In this document: one piece after another, positions 43,191 through 51,655 of the stretch
Numbering within the stretch: the stretch's first letter is position 1
Layout of the letters: every line of letters begins with the position of its first letter
NCBI GenBank assembly: GCA_016185305.1
Contig: JACPNV010000005.1
Location: 1-64,000 of the forward strand
Length of the DNA stretch: 64,000 nucleotides
Direction: 5' to 3'
Origin: Actinomycetota bacterium
GTDB lineage: Bacteria > Actinomycetota > Acidimicrobiia > Acidimicrobiales > Acidimicrobilacustridaceae
The notes under the pieces: model-generated
What the model was told of the DNA's origin: nothing
Seen by the model: the letters and a program-made list of their open reading frames with translations, nothing else
Database searches by the model: none
Program-made: the position numbers and the translations under genes

Positions 43191-43215
43191 CTCTTCGGTA
43201 GCTCCTCGTTGCCGA

Positions 43216-44229
43216 TCAGATCCGGCCGGCCAGCAGGAGCACGCCGGCCAGCACGGCGACGCCGATGCGGTAGTAGCCGAACACGGCGATGCTGTGGCGC
43301 TGGAGATAGCTCACCATCCAGCGGATGGCGATGGCGGCGGCGAGGAACGCGACGACAAGCCCGATGAGGGGATTCACCCGGCCGTAGGTGTCGATCATCG
43401 CGGGGCCGTTCTTGACCAACTCATACGCCGTCGCCGCACCGAGGGTGACGAAGCCGAGCACGAAGCTGAACTCGACGGCGGCCGCCAGGCTGAGCCCGAC
43501 GGCGAGGCCAGCGACGATGGTGACCAGCGACCGGCTCGTCCCCGGCCAGAGCGACAGCACCTGGGCCAGGCCGATGAGCGCTGCCTGCTTGATCGTGATG
43601 GCGTCGAGCTCGGTCCCCTCGTGATGCTCATCCCATCGTCGGGCGTACACGAGCAGCAGGGCCCCGCCGACGAGCCACGCGATGATCACCGGGCCGGGCT
43701 CGAGCAACCGCTCCTTGATCTTCTTCTCGAACGCGAGGCCGACGATCGCGATGGGGATGGCGGCCACGACGACCCCCACGAGCACCCGGCGGCCGGAGTC
43801 GCTCTTGCCGACGAGCCCTGCGACCATCGACCACAGCCGGCGCCAGTAGAGCAGGAGCACCGCGAGGATGGCGCCGGCCTGGATGGCGACGGTGTACGCG
43901 TCGGCCACGTCTTTGGTCGAGGGGTCCTTCCCCACATCGAGCAGCCGTTCGGCTACAAGCAGGTGGCCGGTCGAGCTGACCGGGAGGAACTCGGTGACGC
44001 CTTCGACGGCACCGAGCACGACAGCCTTCGGCGCCGTCAGCTCGTCCTGCGCCGTGGCTCTCGCCGCTGGGTCGACGTCGGTCTTCGCCACGAGCGGTGT
44101 GGCTCGCGCCCACCCGAGCCCGATGACCATCAGGGCGGCGGCGAAGCCGCCGAGCACCGCGATGAGCATCGCGGCCCCGTACGAGGTCGACTCCGATCGC
44201 TTGTGCGTCGAGCGGTGTGCTGGTGGCAT
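43216..44229 (-). CDS. uppP: Undecaprenyl-diphosphatase (BacA/UppP)
   Basis: A 337-residue membrane phosphatase that recycles undecaprenyl diphosphate for wall and polymer synthesis. The active-site motif EGVTEFLPVSSTGHLLV lies at about 75-91 and the second motif PGTSRS near 230. The family is usually about 275 residues; here an extra N-terminal segment with one more membrane helix (LIAVLGGFAAALMVIGLG, about 22-40) and a charged linker precede the core. The ATG at 44229 starts this extension. Otherwise the helix pattern is normal and the enzyme should be active. Confidence 0.9.
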   Translation of the reverse strand: MPPAHRSTHKRSESTSYGAAMLIAVLGGFAAALMVIGLGWARATPLVAKTDVDPAARATAQDELTAPKAVVLGAVEGVTEFLPVSSTGHLLVAERLLDVGKDPSTKDVADAYTVAIQAGAILAVLLLYWRRLWSMVAGLVGKSDSGRRVLVGVVVAAIPIAIVGLAFEKKIKERLLEPGPVIIAWLVGGALLLVYARRWDEHHEGTELDAITIKQAALIGLAQVLSLWPGTSRSLVTIVAGLAVGLSLAAAVEFSFVLGFVTLGAATAYELVKNGPAMIDTYGRVNPLIGLVVAFLAAAIAIRWMVSYLQRHSIAVFGYYRIGVAVLAGVLLLAGRI

Positions 44230-44293
44230 GGCGCGCCATTGCTACCAACTCCCGGCCACGTCCGGCGAATCTCCGCCGGTGCGGCCTTCGCGC

Positions 44294-44521
44294 TCAGGAG
44301 CGTGACCGGCGCCGGCGCTGGGCGTCGATCTTGCGAGCCAGCTTGGCAAGGCGTTCCGCGGTGTCGGATTCGGTGTCTCCGGCCCCCTCGCCCTGCGCCC
44401 AGTCCTGGGCCACAGCTTCGATGAGACCGGACACGCTCACGCCGTTCTCTGCCGCGAAGTCGTGCCAGGCGTCGTGCGCCTCAGGCGACAGATAGGCATG
44501 GATCGCCTTCCGAGTGACCAT
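44294..44521 (-). CDS. Small ribbon-helix-helix-like protein
   Basis: A 75-residue basic protein. VTRKAIHAYLSPEAHDAWHD followed by FAAENGVSVSGLIEAVAQDW has the beta-strand, helix, G-[IV]-S-V-S turn and helix of ribbon-helix-helix DNA-binding proteins such as CopG-type regulators. The C-terminal 20 residues are arginine-rich. No toxin gene is next to it. Coding is likely because the fold pattern is complete and the frame begins with ATG, but it could be an orphan regulator of uppP or of the DUF2505 gene. Confidence 0.6.
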   Translation of the reverse strand: MVTRKAIHAYLSPEAHDAWHDFAAENGVSVSGLIEAVAQDWAQGEGAGDTESDTAERLAKLARKIDAQRRRRSRS

Positions 44522-44617
44522 TGGTTCCCTCCCGATTCTCCTGCCGTGTCTCGCGACCTCGGCGTTGGACCACGGTACTACCCGGTTGGCGCAGCGCTCG
44601 ATCGACGGATGCGTCGT

Positions 44618-45112
44618 TCAGTGGTCAGCGAGCCACCGGTCGCCGGCATCGAACTCCTCTTGCATCTGTCGCTCGATGTCGCCTTTGGCCCAGCTCTCGA
44701 TCTTCCCGCCGATCAACGGCACCCGGATCTTGAGCATGGCCTTCACCTCATAGAGCGTCGTGGTGTCGCCGGTCGCCGTGAGCTTGGTGGTTCCCTTGAC
44801 CTCGACGGGCTGGCCCTTCGCGTCCGCCTCGAAGGTTCCGCCGTAGGTGCCGTCGCCGTTGTCGTTCCACCGGTCGGTGCTCTCGACCGTGCTCGTCGGC
44901 TTCAGCACCTTCTTGGCGAAGCCGGGCAGGTCGACATCGACGACCCGGCGGACGTGGATGGTGGCCTTGCCGCCATCGAGGGAGTAGTCGAGCACCTCGA
45001 CGTCGCGGTGGCCCATCCCGACGAACTTCGCGACGTGCGCGTTCTCGTCGCAGAACATCGCCCAGACCTTCTCGATCGGATGGTCGAACGTGTGCGTCGC
45101 CTTGACATCCAT
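44618..45112 (-). CDS. DUF2505 START-like protein
   Basis: A 164-residue member of DUF2505, a SRPBCC/START-like fold common in actinobacteria. It begins MDVKATHTFDHPIEKVWAMF, as is typical, has GGKATIHVRRVVDVDLPGF in the middle, and ends VPLIGGKIESWAKGDIERQM, the usual long C-terminal helix. The fold makes a hydrophobic cavity for lipid-like ligands. It is the second minus-strand gene after the surface protein and has no obvious partner. Confidence 0.8.
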   Translation of the reverse strand: MDVKATHTFDHPIEKVWAMFCDENAHVAKFVGMGHRDVEVLDYSLDGGKATIHVRRVVDVDLPGFAKKVLKPTSTVESTDRWNDNGDGTYGGTFEADAKGQPVEVKGTTKLTATGDTTTLYEVKAMLKIRVPLIGGKIESWAKGDIERQMQEEFDAGDRWLADH

Positions 45113-45145
45113 GGCGAGGTCCTCCGTCTCGGTGTCGGCCCGACG

Positions 45146-46558
45146 CTACCGGACCCGGAGCCAAGGACGTTCCTGCCACTGGCGCCGGTGCCGGCGACGG
45201 CGGCCGATGCCGACGAGGGTCGCTCCGCACACGATGAGCCCGATGCCACCGAAGAAGGCGGACGCGGAGCGCAGCCCGGTGATCGGCAGGGACGGCCGGC
45301 CCGAGCTGACCGGCCGCGCCGGCGGGAGCTGCTCGGGGGGCAACGCGGGCGGGGGCGTCGACCAAGAGGTCGACGTTGTCGAGGTCGACGTTGTCGAGGT
45401 CGACGTTGTCGAACTCGATCCGGGAGTCTCGGTGGTCGGCGTCGGCATGGAGGTTGAGGTCGACGGGACGCGCTCGGTTGGCGGGGGCCCGGTCGTCGGC
45501 GGGATCACGACGACGGTCGTCGAGGTGGTCGTCGTGGGCGCGATGGTCGTCGTCGTGGGTGGCGCCGTGGTGCTCGTGGTGCTCGTCGTGCTCGTCGTGG
45601 GTGGGATGGTCGTCGTGGGTGGGATGGTCGTCGTGGTGGGTGGCGCGGTGGTGGTTGTCGTGCTCGCCGTGCTCGTCGTGGTGGTGGGCGGGCGGAACTG
45701 GGCGGTTCCCTCGACGCGGAGGCTCGACGGCTGCGCGATGCGCTGTGCCGCCGCCGTCGTGGGCGCGAACGCGCGCAAGCTGGGATCGGCCACCGACGCG
45801 AACGCCGAGAAGCGATTGTCCCAACCGGCGACGAAGGTGGCCAACGCCCGGCCGGTCGCGTCGGTCGAGGCCGGCCGGTCGAGCATCGTCGCCCCCCACG
45901 CGCTGAGCCACAAGGGCGCGGCCGCGACACCGGTCCCCCGAGCGTCGGTCAGCCGGACGGCGAACCGGCCACGCTGGCCGGCGCCGACGTTCTCGGCTTC
46001 CAGCGTCAAGCGGAACGGGGCGCGCAGGGTGGCGTGGGCGAGCGCGCCAGCTTTGATCTCGCGGGCCTTGGCGATGACCGCACCCTCGTTTCCACCGAAG
46101 CCGGAGAGTTGCCCCAGGCCAAGCGCGTCGACGTTCATGCGGCCCATCGGGTACTGCGCGCCCATGAGGTCGTGCGCGACCAGCATCATGGCGGCTGAGG
46201 TCACGGGATCGGGGAACGGGTTGGCCGTCACCGCCCAGGAGATCGCGGCCTTCGTGTCCTCTGACGCGTCGGGGACGCTGGTGGGCACGTAGCCGTACGC
46301 GGCGTCGGGTGCCTTCAGCCCATGATCGATGCACCACCCCCAGCCCAACTCGCCCAGGCCATAGCTGCCATACCAGCTCGTCCAGCCAAGGACCGTCGCC
46401 TGGAAGCCCGAGCCGCGCACGACCTCGGCGATCGCCACCGGTGGGCCCGCGCCCAGGCCCCACATCGCCAGTCCGGCAACGAGGAAGAGCACGGCGGTGA
46501 CGGCGCCGAGCCGGTAGGTCGGGCGGAGGGGACGCTTTGGGGACACGTTCGGCTGCAC
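45146..46558 (-). CDS. Surface protein with Thr-rich stalk and LPITG anchor
   Basis: A 470-residue cell-surface protein. An N-terminal membrane signal (about 17-36) is followed by a domain with WYGSYGLGELGWGWCIDHGL (Cys76) and TKAAISWAVTANPF. The Cys-Ile-Asp and AISWAV pattern recalls the thioester (TQXA) domains of Gram-positive adhesins. A beta-sandwich region follows, then a stalk of about 130 residues of Thr, Ser and Pro. The end is LPITG (424-428), a hydrophobic helix and RRRRHRR, a complete sortase sorting signal. Three 15-bp repeats at 45366-45410 encode part of the stalk. A sortase gene is not in the window. Confidence 0.75.
   Translation of the reverse strand: MQPNVSPKRPLRPTYRLGAVTAVLFLVAGLAMWGLGAGPPVAIAEVVRGSGFQATVLGWTSWYGSYGLGELGWGWCIDHGLKAPDAAYGYVPTSVPDASEDTKAAISWAVTANPFPDPVTSAAMMLVAHDLMGAQYPMGRMNVDALGLGQLSGFGGNEGAVIAKAREIKAGALAHATLRAPFRLTLEAENVGAGQRGRFAVRLTDARGTGVAAAPLWLSAWGATMLDRPASTDATGRALATFVAGWDNRFSAFASVADPSLRAFAPTTAAAQRIAQPSSLRVEGTAQFRPPTTTTSTASTTTTTAPPTTTTIPPTTTIPPTTSTTSTTSTTAPPTTTTIAPTTTTSTTVVVIPPTTGPPPTERVPSTSTSMPTPTTETPGSSSTTSTSTTSTSTTSTSWSTPPPALPPEQLPPARPVSSGRPSLPITGLRSASAFFGGIGLIVCGATLVGIGRRRRHRRQWQERPWLRVR
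45366..45410. repeat. Three 15-bp tandem repeats inside the surface-protein stalk
   Basis: GAGGTCGACGTTGTC occurs three times in a row. On the minus strand it encodes a Thr/Ser repeat, so stalk length can change by unit loss or gain. Confidence 0.9.
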
Positions 46559-46603
46559 CGGGGCAGCCTGATGGAGAGTCCCCGTCCTGTCAATATGTTT
46601 CAG

Positions 46604-47967
46604 TCATTTTCCATCATTTCCGGCCGGCCGCGGCGCAGCGGCGGCCGCGTAGGCGGAGCGGATCGACGCACGATCGACGGCGAGGTCAGGTTCGACCGAC
46701 GTTCCCCGGCGCACTCCCCAGCGGTCGATGACGGCAAACGGGTCGTCGCCGCTGAGGGTCGCCGCGGCCTGGATGCACGCGCCGAGCGCGACGAGCTCAT
46801 CGGGGGCGGGAATGGTCAGCGGCCGGCCGGAGAGGTCGGCGACGACCCGCCGGTATGCGGCCGACCTCCGACCGCCGCCGACGAGGATCATGCGTCCACC
46901 GGTCGTCGCCACCCCCGCGCGCGCGAGTGCGTCCAGCCCATCGAGCAAGCCGCAAGCCACGCCGTTGAAGGCGGCTCGAGCGAGCGCCTCGCGCGACACA
47001 TCGGTTCGCAGCCCGGAGACGCTGCCGGTCGCGCCCGGTCGGTTCGGTGTCCGCTCACCGGCGAGGTAGGGCACGAGGACCACGCCGCCGGCGTCGGCCG
47101 GCGCGACCAGGGCGAGGTCGTCGAGCTGGCCGACGTCGACCGCGAGCAGGCGCGCGAAGGCCTCGGTGACGAGCGTCGCGTTCAGGATGCACACGAGGGG
47201 GAGGAACCGTCCGGTCGCGTCGGCGAAGCCCGCCACCGCGCCCGACGCATCGGCGGGGGAGCGGTCGCTCGTGGCGAAGACCGTTCCCGACGTTCCGATC
47301 GAGACGGCGACATCGCCAGGCCGCAACCCGACGCCGAGGGCCGCGGCCATGTTGTCTCCGGTCCCGGGCGCCACGATCGCGGTGCGGGGGAGGCCGAGCT
47401 CTTCCGCGGCGCGCAACGGGCCGACCGTTTCGGTGGGCCGGGCGACGGTAGGCAGGCACGCGGCCCACGCTTCGCCCGAGCGGGCCGGCAGCTCGCGTGC
47501 CAGCAGCTCGGGGCGCCAGCGATCATCGGCGGGTGACCAGTAGCCGGTGCCTGACGCGTCGCCACGATCGGTGACGAGACGCCGGCTCAGCCGGAACGTG
47601 AGCCAATCGTGGGGCAGCAGCACCGTCGCGATCCGCTCGAAGTTGGCGGGCTCGTGCTCCGCGAGCCAGCACAGCTTGGTGATGGTGAACGACGCCACTG
47701 GCACCGAGCCGACCGCTTCGGCCCACTCGGCTTCGCGCCCAGCGGTGAGTGCCGTTGCGTTCGGGGCCGACTCCGTGTCGTTCCACAGCTTGGCGGGGCG
47801 GAGCACGCGTCGGTCACGATCGAGCGCGACGAGACCGTGCTGCTGCCCGGCGACCGAGATCGCGGCCACCTCGACTGACCCCGCACTGGCGCGCGCCTGG
47901 GTGGCCGCCGCCACAAGTGCCGCCCACCAGTGGACGAGTCGACCCCCATCACCGCTCGTACGGGCAT
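46604..47967 (-). pseudogene. xylB: Xylulokinase-type FGGY kinase with N-terminal deletion and frameshift
   Basis: A FGGY carbohydrate kinase closest to xylulokinase: SVAGQQHGLVALDRDRRVLR, LWNDTES, LLPHDWLTFRLS, VAPGTGDNMAAALGVG with the likely catalytic aspartate, and GGGRRSAAYRRVVADLSGRP. The natural start appears to be the ATG at 47967 (MPVRAVMGVDSST, the ATP-binding motif). After SST (47929-47937) about 45 residues expected before WWAAL are missing and the frame changes. The body then continues to 46604 without damage. GTG at 47983 opens the second frame but would give no ATP motif. A deletion at short repeats in the native gene, or an assembly error, explains it. Confidence 0.82.
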
Positions 47968-48031
47968 GGGAGGAGTCTCGCACCGCGGCGTGACGCGATG
48001 GCGCGAGCCCCGCTGACTACGGTGGCCACCC

Positions 48032-49249
48032 GTGCTCCTTTCCCCGCCGCGACAGTGGTTCCGATCGATCGCCGCGGTTGTGCCGGTCGTGCTCGCGCTC
48101 TCGGTCTTGCTCGCAGGATGCACGACCGGTGAGCAGGCGAACGGGTTGCCCCAACCGTCGCAGATCGGCGTCGGGGGGCCAGCCACCACGCTGCGACCGC
48201 AGTACCCGCGGGACCTGGTGCCCTACGGCGGCCTCGGGACCTGGATCGACGTGTTCGACTATGCCCCGAACTACACGGAAGGCTCGCCGGCGATCACGCC
48301 GGCCGATCTGAGCGAGATGGCACGGCGGGGTGTGAAGACGATCTACCTGCAAGCCACGCGCTGGGACGAGGAATCGCCCGACGGCATCGTGGACGAGAAG
48401 CTGCTCGGCGAGTTCTTGACCCAGGCCCACGCGCTCGACATGCGGGTCGTGGGGTGGTACCTGCCCGACTTCAAAGACGTCGACCGTGACGTGGCGCGAA
48501 CGATGCAGATCGTCGACTTCCGAGCGGGCGAGCAGCAGTTCGACGGCATCGCGGCCGACATCGAGTACACCCAGGGCGAGCCCGACCCGCAGAAGCGCAA
48601 CGAGGCGCTCGTGCTGTACTCGCGGAAGGTGCGCTCGAAGATCGGCGACACGCCGCTCGCCGCAGTCACGTTGACCGCGGTGCACCTCGAGGTCATCAAC
48701 AAGCGGTTCTGGCCGGACTTCCCCTACGCGAAGCTCGCCGGCATCTACGACGTGTGGATGCCGATGGCGTACTGGTCGCAGCGAACCGAGAAGTACCGCG
48801 ACGGCTACCAGTACGTGAAGGAGAGCGTCGATCGCCTGCGCAACAACCTCGGCAAGCCCGACGCGGTGGTCGCGCCGGTGGGCGGGATCGCCGACGAGAT
48901 CACCAACGACGACATCCGCGCCTACGCGCGCGCCCTGTTCGACGTGGGCGCCATCGGTGGCTCGCTGTACGACTGGGGCACGCTGGCCCCCAACCAGCAG
49001 TTCCTGATGCAACGGCAGTTCATCGACGGGCCAGGCGCGAAGCTGCCGGCGCCGCCAGCCGTGGGGCCCCACCCGGTGTTCACCGAAGCGGACCTCACGA
49101 CCACGTCGACCACCACGACCGCTCCACCGACGACGACCACGACGCTGGTTGCGACCACAACGGTCGTGCCGGACCCAGGTGCGGGCCCGGCGGCGCCGTC
49201 GAGCACCGAGCCGCCGGCACCGACCACGACCGTCCCCCCGCCCGGCTGA
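48032..49249 (+). CDS. Lipoprotein with TIM-barrel-like domain and Thr/Pro tail
   Basis: A 405-residue exported lipoprotein beginning with GTG at 48032; the lipobox is LLAGC (Cys30). The core from about 65 to 335 (TWIDVFDYAPNYT, GVKTIYLQATRWDE, DMRVVGWYLPDFKD, FDGIAADIEYTQGEPD, YDVWMPMAYWS) has the strand pattern of glycoside-hydrolase-like barrels with acidic residues at strand ends (Asp/Glu in DIEYTQGE). No exact family is recognised. The last 65 residues are Thr/Pro-rich, a likely wall spacer. It diverges from xylB. A wall-polysaccharide hydrolase is a guess from fold. Confidence 0.65.
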   Translation: MLLSPPRQWFRSIAAVVPVVLALSVLLAGCTTGEQANGLPQPSQIGVGGPATTLRPQYPRDLVPYGGLGTWIDVFDYAPNYTEGSPAITPADLSEMARRGVKTIYLQATRWDEESPDGIVDEKLLGEFLTQAHALDMRVVGWYLPDFKDVDRDVARTMQIVDFRAGEQQFDGIAADIEYTQGEPDPQKRNEALVLYSRKVRSKIGDTPLAAVTLTAVHLEVINKRFWPDFPYAKLAGIYDVWMPMAYWSQRTEKYRDGYQYVKESVDRLRNNLGKPDAVVAPVGGIADEITNDDIRAYARALFDVGAIGGSLYDWGTLAPNQQFLMQRQFIDGPGAKLPAPPAVGPHPVFTEADLTTTSTTTTAPPTTTTTLVATTTVVPDPGAGPAAPSSTEPPAPTTTVPPPG

Positions 49250-49278
49250 TCGCGCGCCGCCAGCCGGCGACGAGCACT

Positions 49279-50193
49279 TCACGGAAGGCCCCAAGCGTCG
49301 ACCGTGCGCCACACCCGGTACGCGGACTCGGGTGGGAGGAGCACCGCGAGGTCGTCGAGCATCTCGGACAGCTCGGGGTAGGGCTCGGCCGCCCACCGGC
49401 TGAACATGCCGTCGTCCATCCACGCCGCGTGCTCGGGGTCGATGCCGGTGACCGGCCACTCGTTGCGCGCGCAGAGCTGGCGGAGCTCGTCCCACGGGTG
49501 AAGCGACGCGTACTCGTCGCCCACCCCGACGAGGTTGTCGACCGCCCACGCGGTGGTGGCGGCGTCGATCGTGCCGAGCTGGCCGATGGCGGGATGCGCG
49601 CTGGCGATCTCGGGCCAGGCGGGTGGCGCGCCGTTGAGCACTCGCTCGACGATGACGTCGCACCACACGAGCGCCCACAGCTCCCGCACATCGCGGTTGG
49701 GTGGTGCCGTGGGCACGCCCAAGATGCGGCGACACACGTCATCAGCCCGGCCGTACTGGCCGCCCGGATCAGGCCAGTGCGCTTCGGGCCGGGCACCGTC
49801 TTTGCTCATGACCGCGAGGACTGCGCCGGCGCGCGTCACGAAGTGGGCCATGCGGATCCGTCCCTCGGGCTTTCGGCGCGATCGGCGGACGATGGTGCCG
49901 GACGCGGCCTCGGCGTCGCTCATCGCTGACCACCGGCCGGTGGCGACGATGCCCGTCGCGAGCCAGTCGGCGGGGGACTTGAAGCCGATGATGCTCGCAA
50001 CCGGGTCGGCGCCTTCGAGTGGCCTGATGGCGACGGCGAGCTTGTCGGGCTCGGGGGGCAAGATGCCAACGGCGAGGACCTCGGGCGCCGGGTCGGGGCT
50101 GGCGTCGAGATCGGACACGAGCACGAGCGCGAGTTGCTCGAGCCGGTCATGGTCAAGGGCGCGAGGCTGCGCCTCGGGCACGGACGTGGACAT
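49279..50193 (-). CDS. Hypothetical protein
   Basis: A 304-residue soluble protein that I do not recognise. No signal or membrane segment is visible. Residues 1-120 are alpha/beta with VLAVGILPPEPDKLAVAIRP, and GRIRMAHFVTRAGAVLAVMS resembles the family of proteins that begin by scoring an event flag. The C-terminal half is helix-rich with tryptophans (ELWALVWCDVIVERVLNGAP, HPWDELRQLC). The ATG at 50193 is supported by the GGACCC-rich leader only weakly. Codon use matches its neighbours. It may be actinobacteria-specific. Confidence 0.65.
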   Translation of the reverse strand: MSTSVPEAQPRALDHDRLEQLALVLVSDLDASPDPAPEVLAVGILPPEPDKLAVAIRPLEGADPVASIIGFKSPADWLATGIVATGRWSAMSDAEAASGTIVRRSRRKPEGRIRMAHFVTRAGAVLAVMSKDGARPEAHWPDPGGQYGRADDVCRRILGVPTAPPNRDVRELWALVWCDVIVERVLNGAPPAWPEIASAHPAIGQLGTIDAATTAWAVDNLVGVGDEYASLHPWDELRQLCARNEWPVTGIDPEHAAWMDDGMFSRWAAEPYPELSEMLDDLAVLLPPESAYRVWRTVDAWGLP

Positions 50194-50435
50194 GGTGGGT
50201 CCTTTCGTCGCGATCGCCGGGCGCAGTCGTCGGCGCAGGTCGTCAGCGATCGAGTGTTTTCGAGGCGATCAGGCGTCGCCGGCCCGGCCACCAGACCGGG
50301 CTCGGCGGGATCAAAGGGATCGCGAACCTCGATCAGTATGCCGGCGGGGTGTGACAGCGTCCGCGGGGCGATGCTCTGGCGTCCCGGCCAAAGACCCGTC
50401 GACGCCAGGTTCACGTTCTTGGAGAACGACCCCGG

Positions 50436-51452
50436 TCAGGTGAAGGGCTCGTAGCCCGGAACCTCGGCGAGGGGCGTGGCGACCTGGACCTTGCACTCGG
50501 GGTTGCCCTGCAACTTGCCATGCGACCACCGCAGCTCGCAGCAGCCGTCGACGAAGGTGCGGTCGCCGTTGGCGAGGTCGTGCACCTCGGCCCGCCAGTT
50601 GACCTGGGGCTGCCCCGCGTGCGCGTCCGCCACGGTGAACCGGCGCAGCTCGAAGCGCTGCCGCCACCGCTGGGTGTCGTCGACGACGAGGCGCACCGGG
50701 CGGGTGCCTCTGGTGCCGAGCAACCAGTACGGGCCGCCGGCGATCCGCAGCATGCGGAAGAGCATCTCCACTCGCTGGCGGGCGGTGGCCGCGTCGAGCC
50801 GGCGCCGCCACCGCCGGGCCGTCTCCTCCGACACGGCCCGGCAGAGGTCGTCATAGGAGGCCTGTTCCTTGGCCGTCGCGGCGATCGAAGCTCGCATCAC
50901 CTTCTTCAGCACGGCGCGATGTTCGGGCTCGACATCGCGGACGTCACGGGGCAGGTCCTGAACGTGGTGCCGGCCTCGAACAGCCTCGTAGTACGCCTGT
51001 AGCTCGCGTGGCGCGACCTCTTCGTACCACGACGTCCGGCCGAGCGAGCCGTCGCCGGCCAGCAACTCGTCCGCCAACGTGGACGGCGCCGTGCTCAGCA
51101 CGCACGTCGAGTCGTATTTGGCCTGGATGAAGTAGACACGATCGACCGTGAGATCGCGCGGGACATCGGACGTCCACACGGCCTGGGTACCGCCGACCCA
51201 CTCGACGTGTTCGGGCTGGCGACCGCGCAGCACGACCGTTCAGAACGTGCGGCCGTTGTCGAGTGCTCGAAGCAACAGATCGCGGTCGCGGTGCCCAGTC
51301 GCGACGATCGGGAGGACGACCGGGCGCCACTCTTCGGCGGCGATCCCGGGTACCTCGAGGTTCTCGATGCTTCCGGGCCACGCGTGAGACGGCTCGTAGA
51401 ACAGGCCGAGCGCGGTGCCCAGCTCGGTGAGCTTGGTGCGGGCCGAGCTCAC
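50436..51452 (-). pseudogene. Conserved hypothetical gene interrupted by an in-frame TGA
   Basis: One frame runs from the ATG at 51452 to 50436, broken only by TGA at 51240-51242. The first part (70 residues) is MSSARTKLTELGTALGLFYE to LLLRALDNGRTF; the second continues at once with VVLRGRQPEHVEWVGGTQAV and VYFIQAKYDSTCVL, ending at GYEPFT. The stop is followed by sequence in the same frame with no other damage, and CGA to TGA is one transition. The second half has a putative nuclease-like feel (QAKYDS) but I assign no function. Translation could restart at GTG 51233. Confidence 0.7.
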
Positions 51453-51655
51453 CGATCGTCACGAGCCAGCGAGGGGGTCGACCCCGAGGCGGCGAAGAGG
51501 TCGGGTCCAGGACGACCCGGAGGTGAGGAGGTGGATCGGCCGAGCCGCGGCCGCGTTCGGATCACCAGTCTCGCTTCCGCGTCGCGGCCGGATGGCGGGG
51601 CTGTCGGGAACAACTGGCCGGTCATCGTAGGCCGGGTGCGCACGTGCTGGCCGTC

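Noticed and set aside
48017..49735. Minus-strand frame opposite the TIM-barrel lipoprotein
   Set aside because: The plus strand has a lipoprotein signal and consistent fold; the antisense frame has no recognisable sequence.
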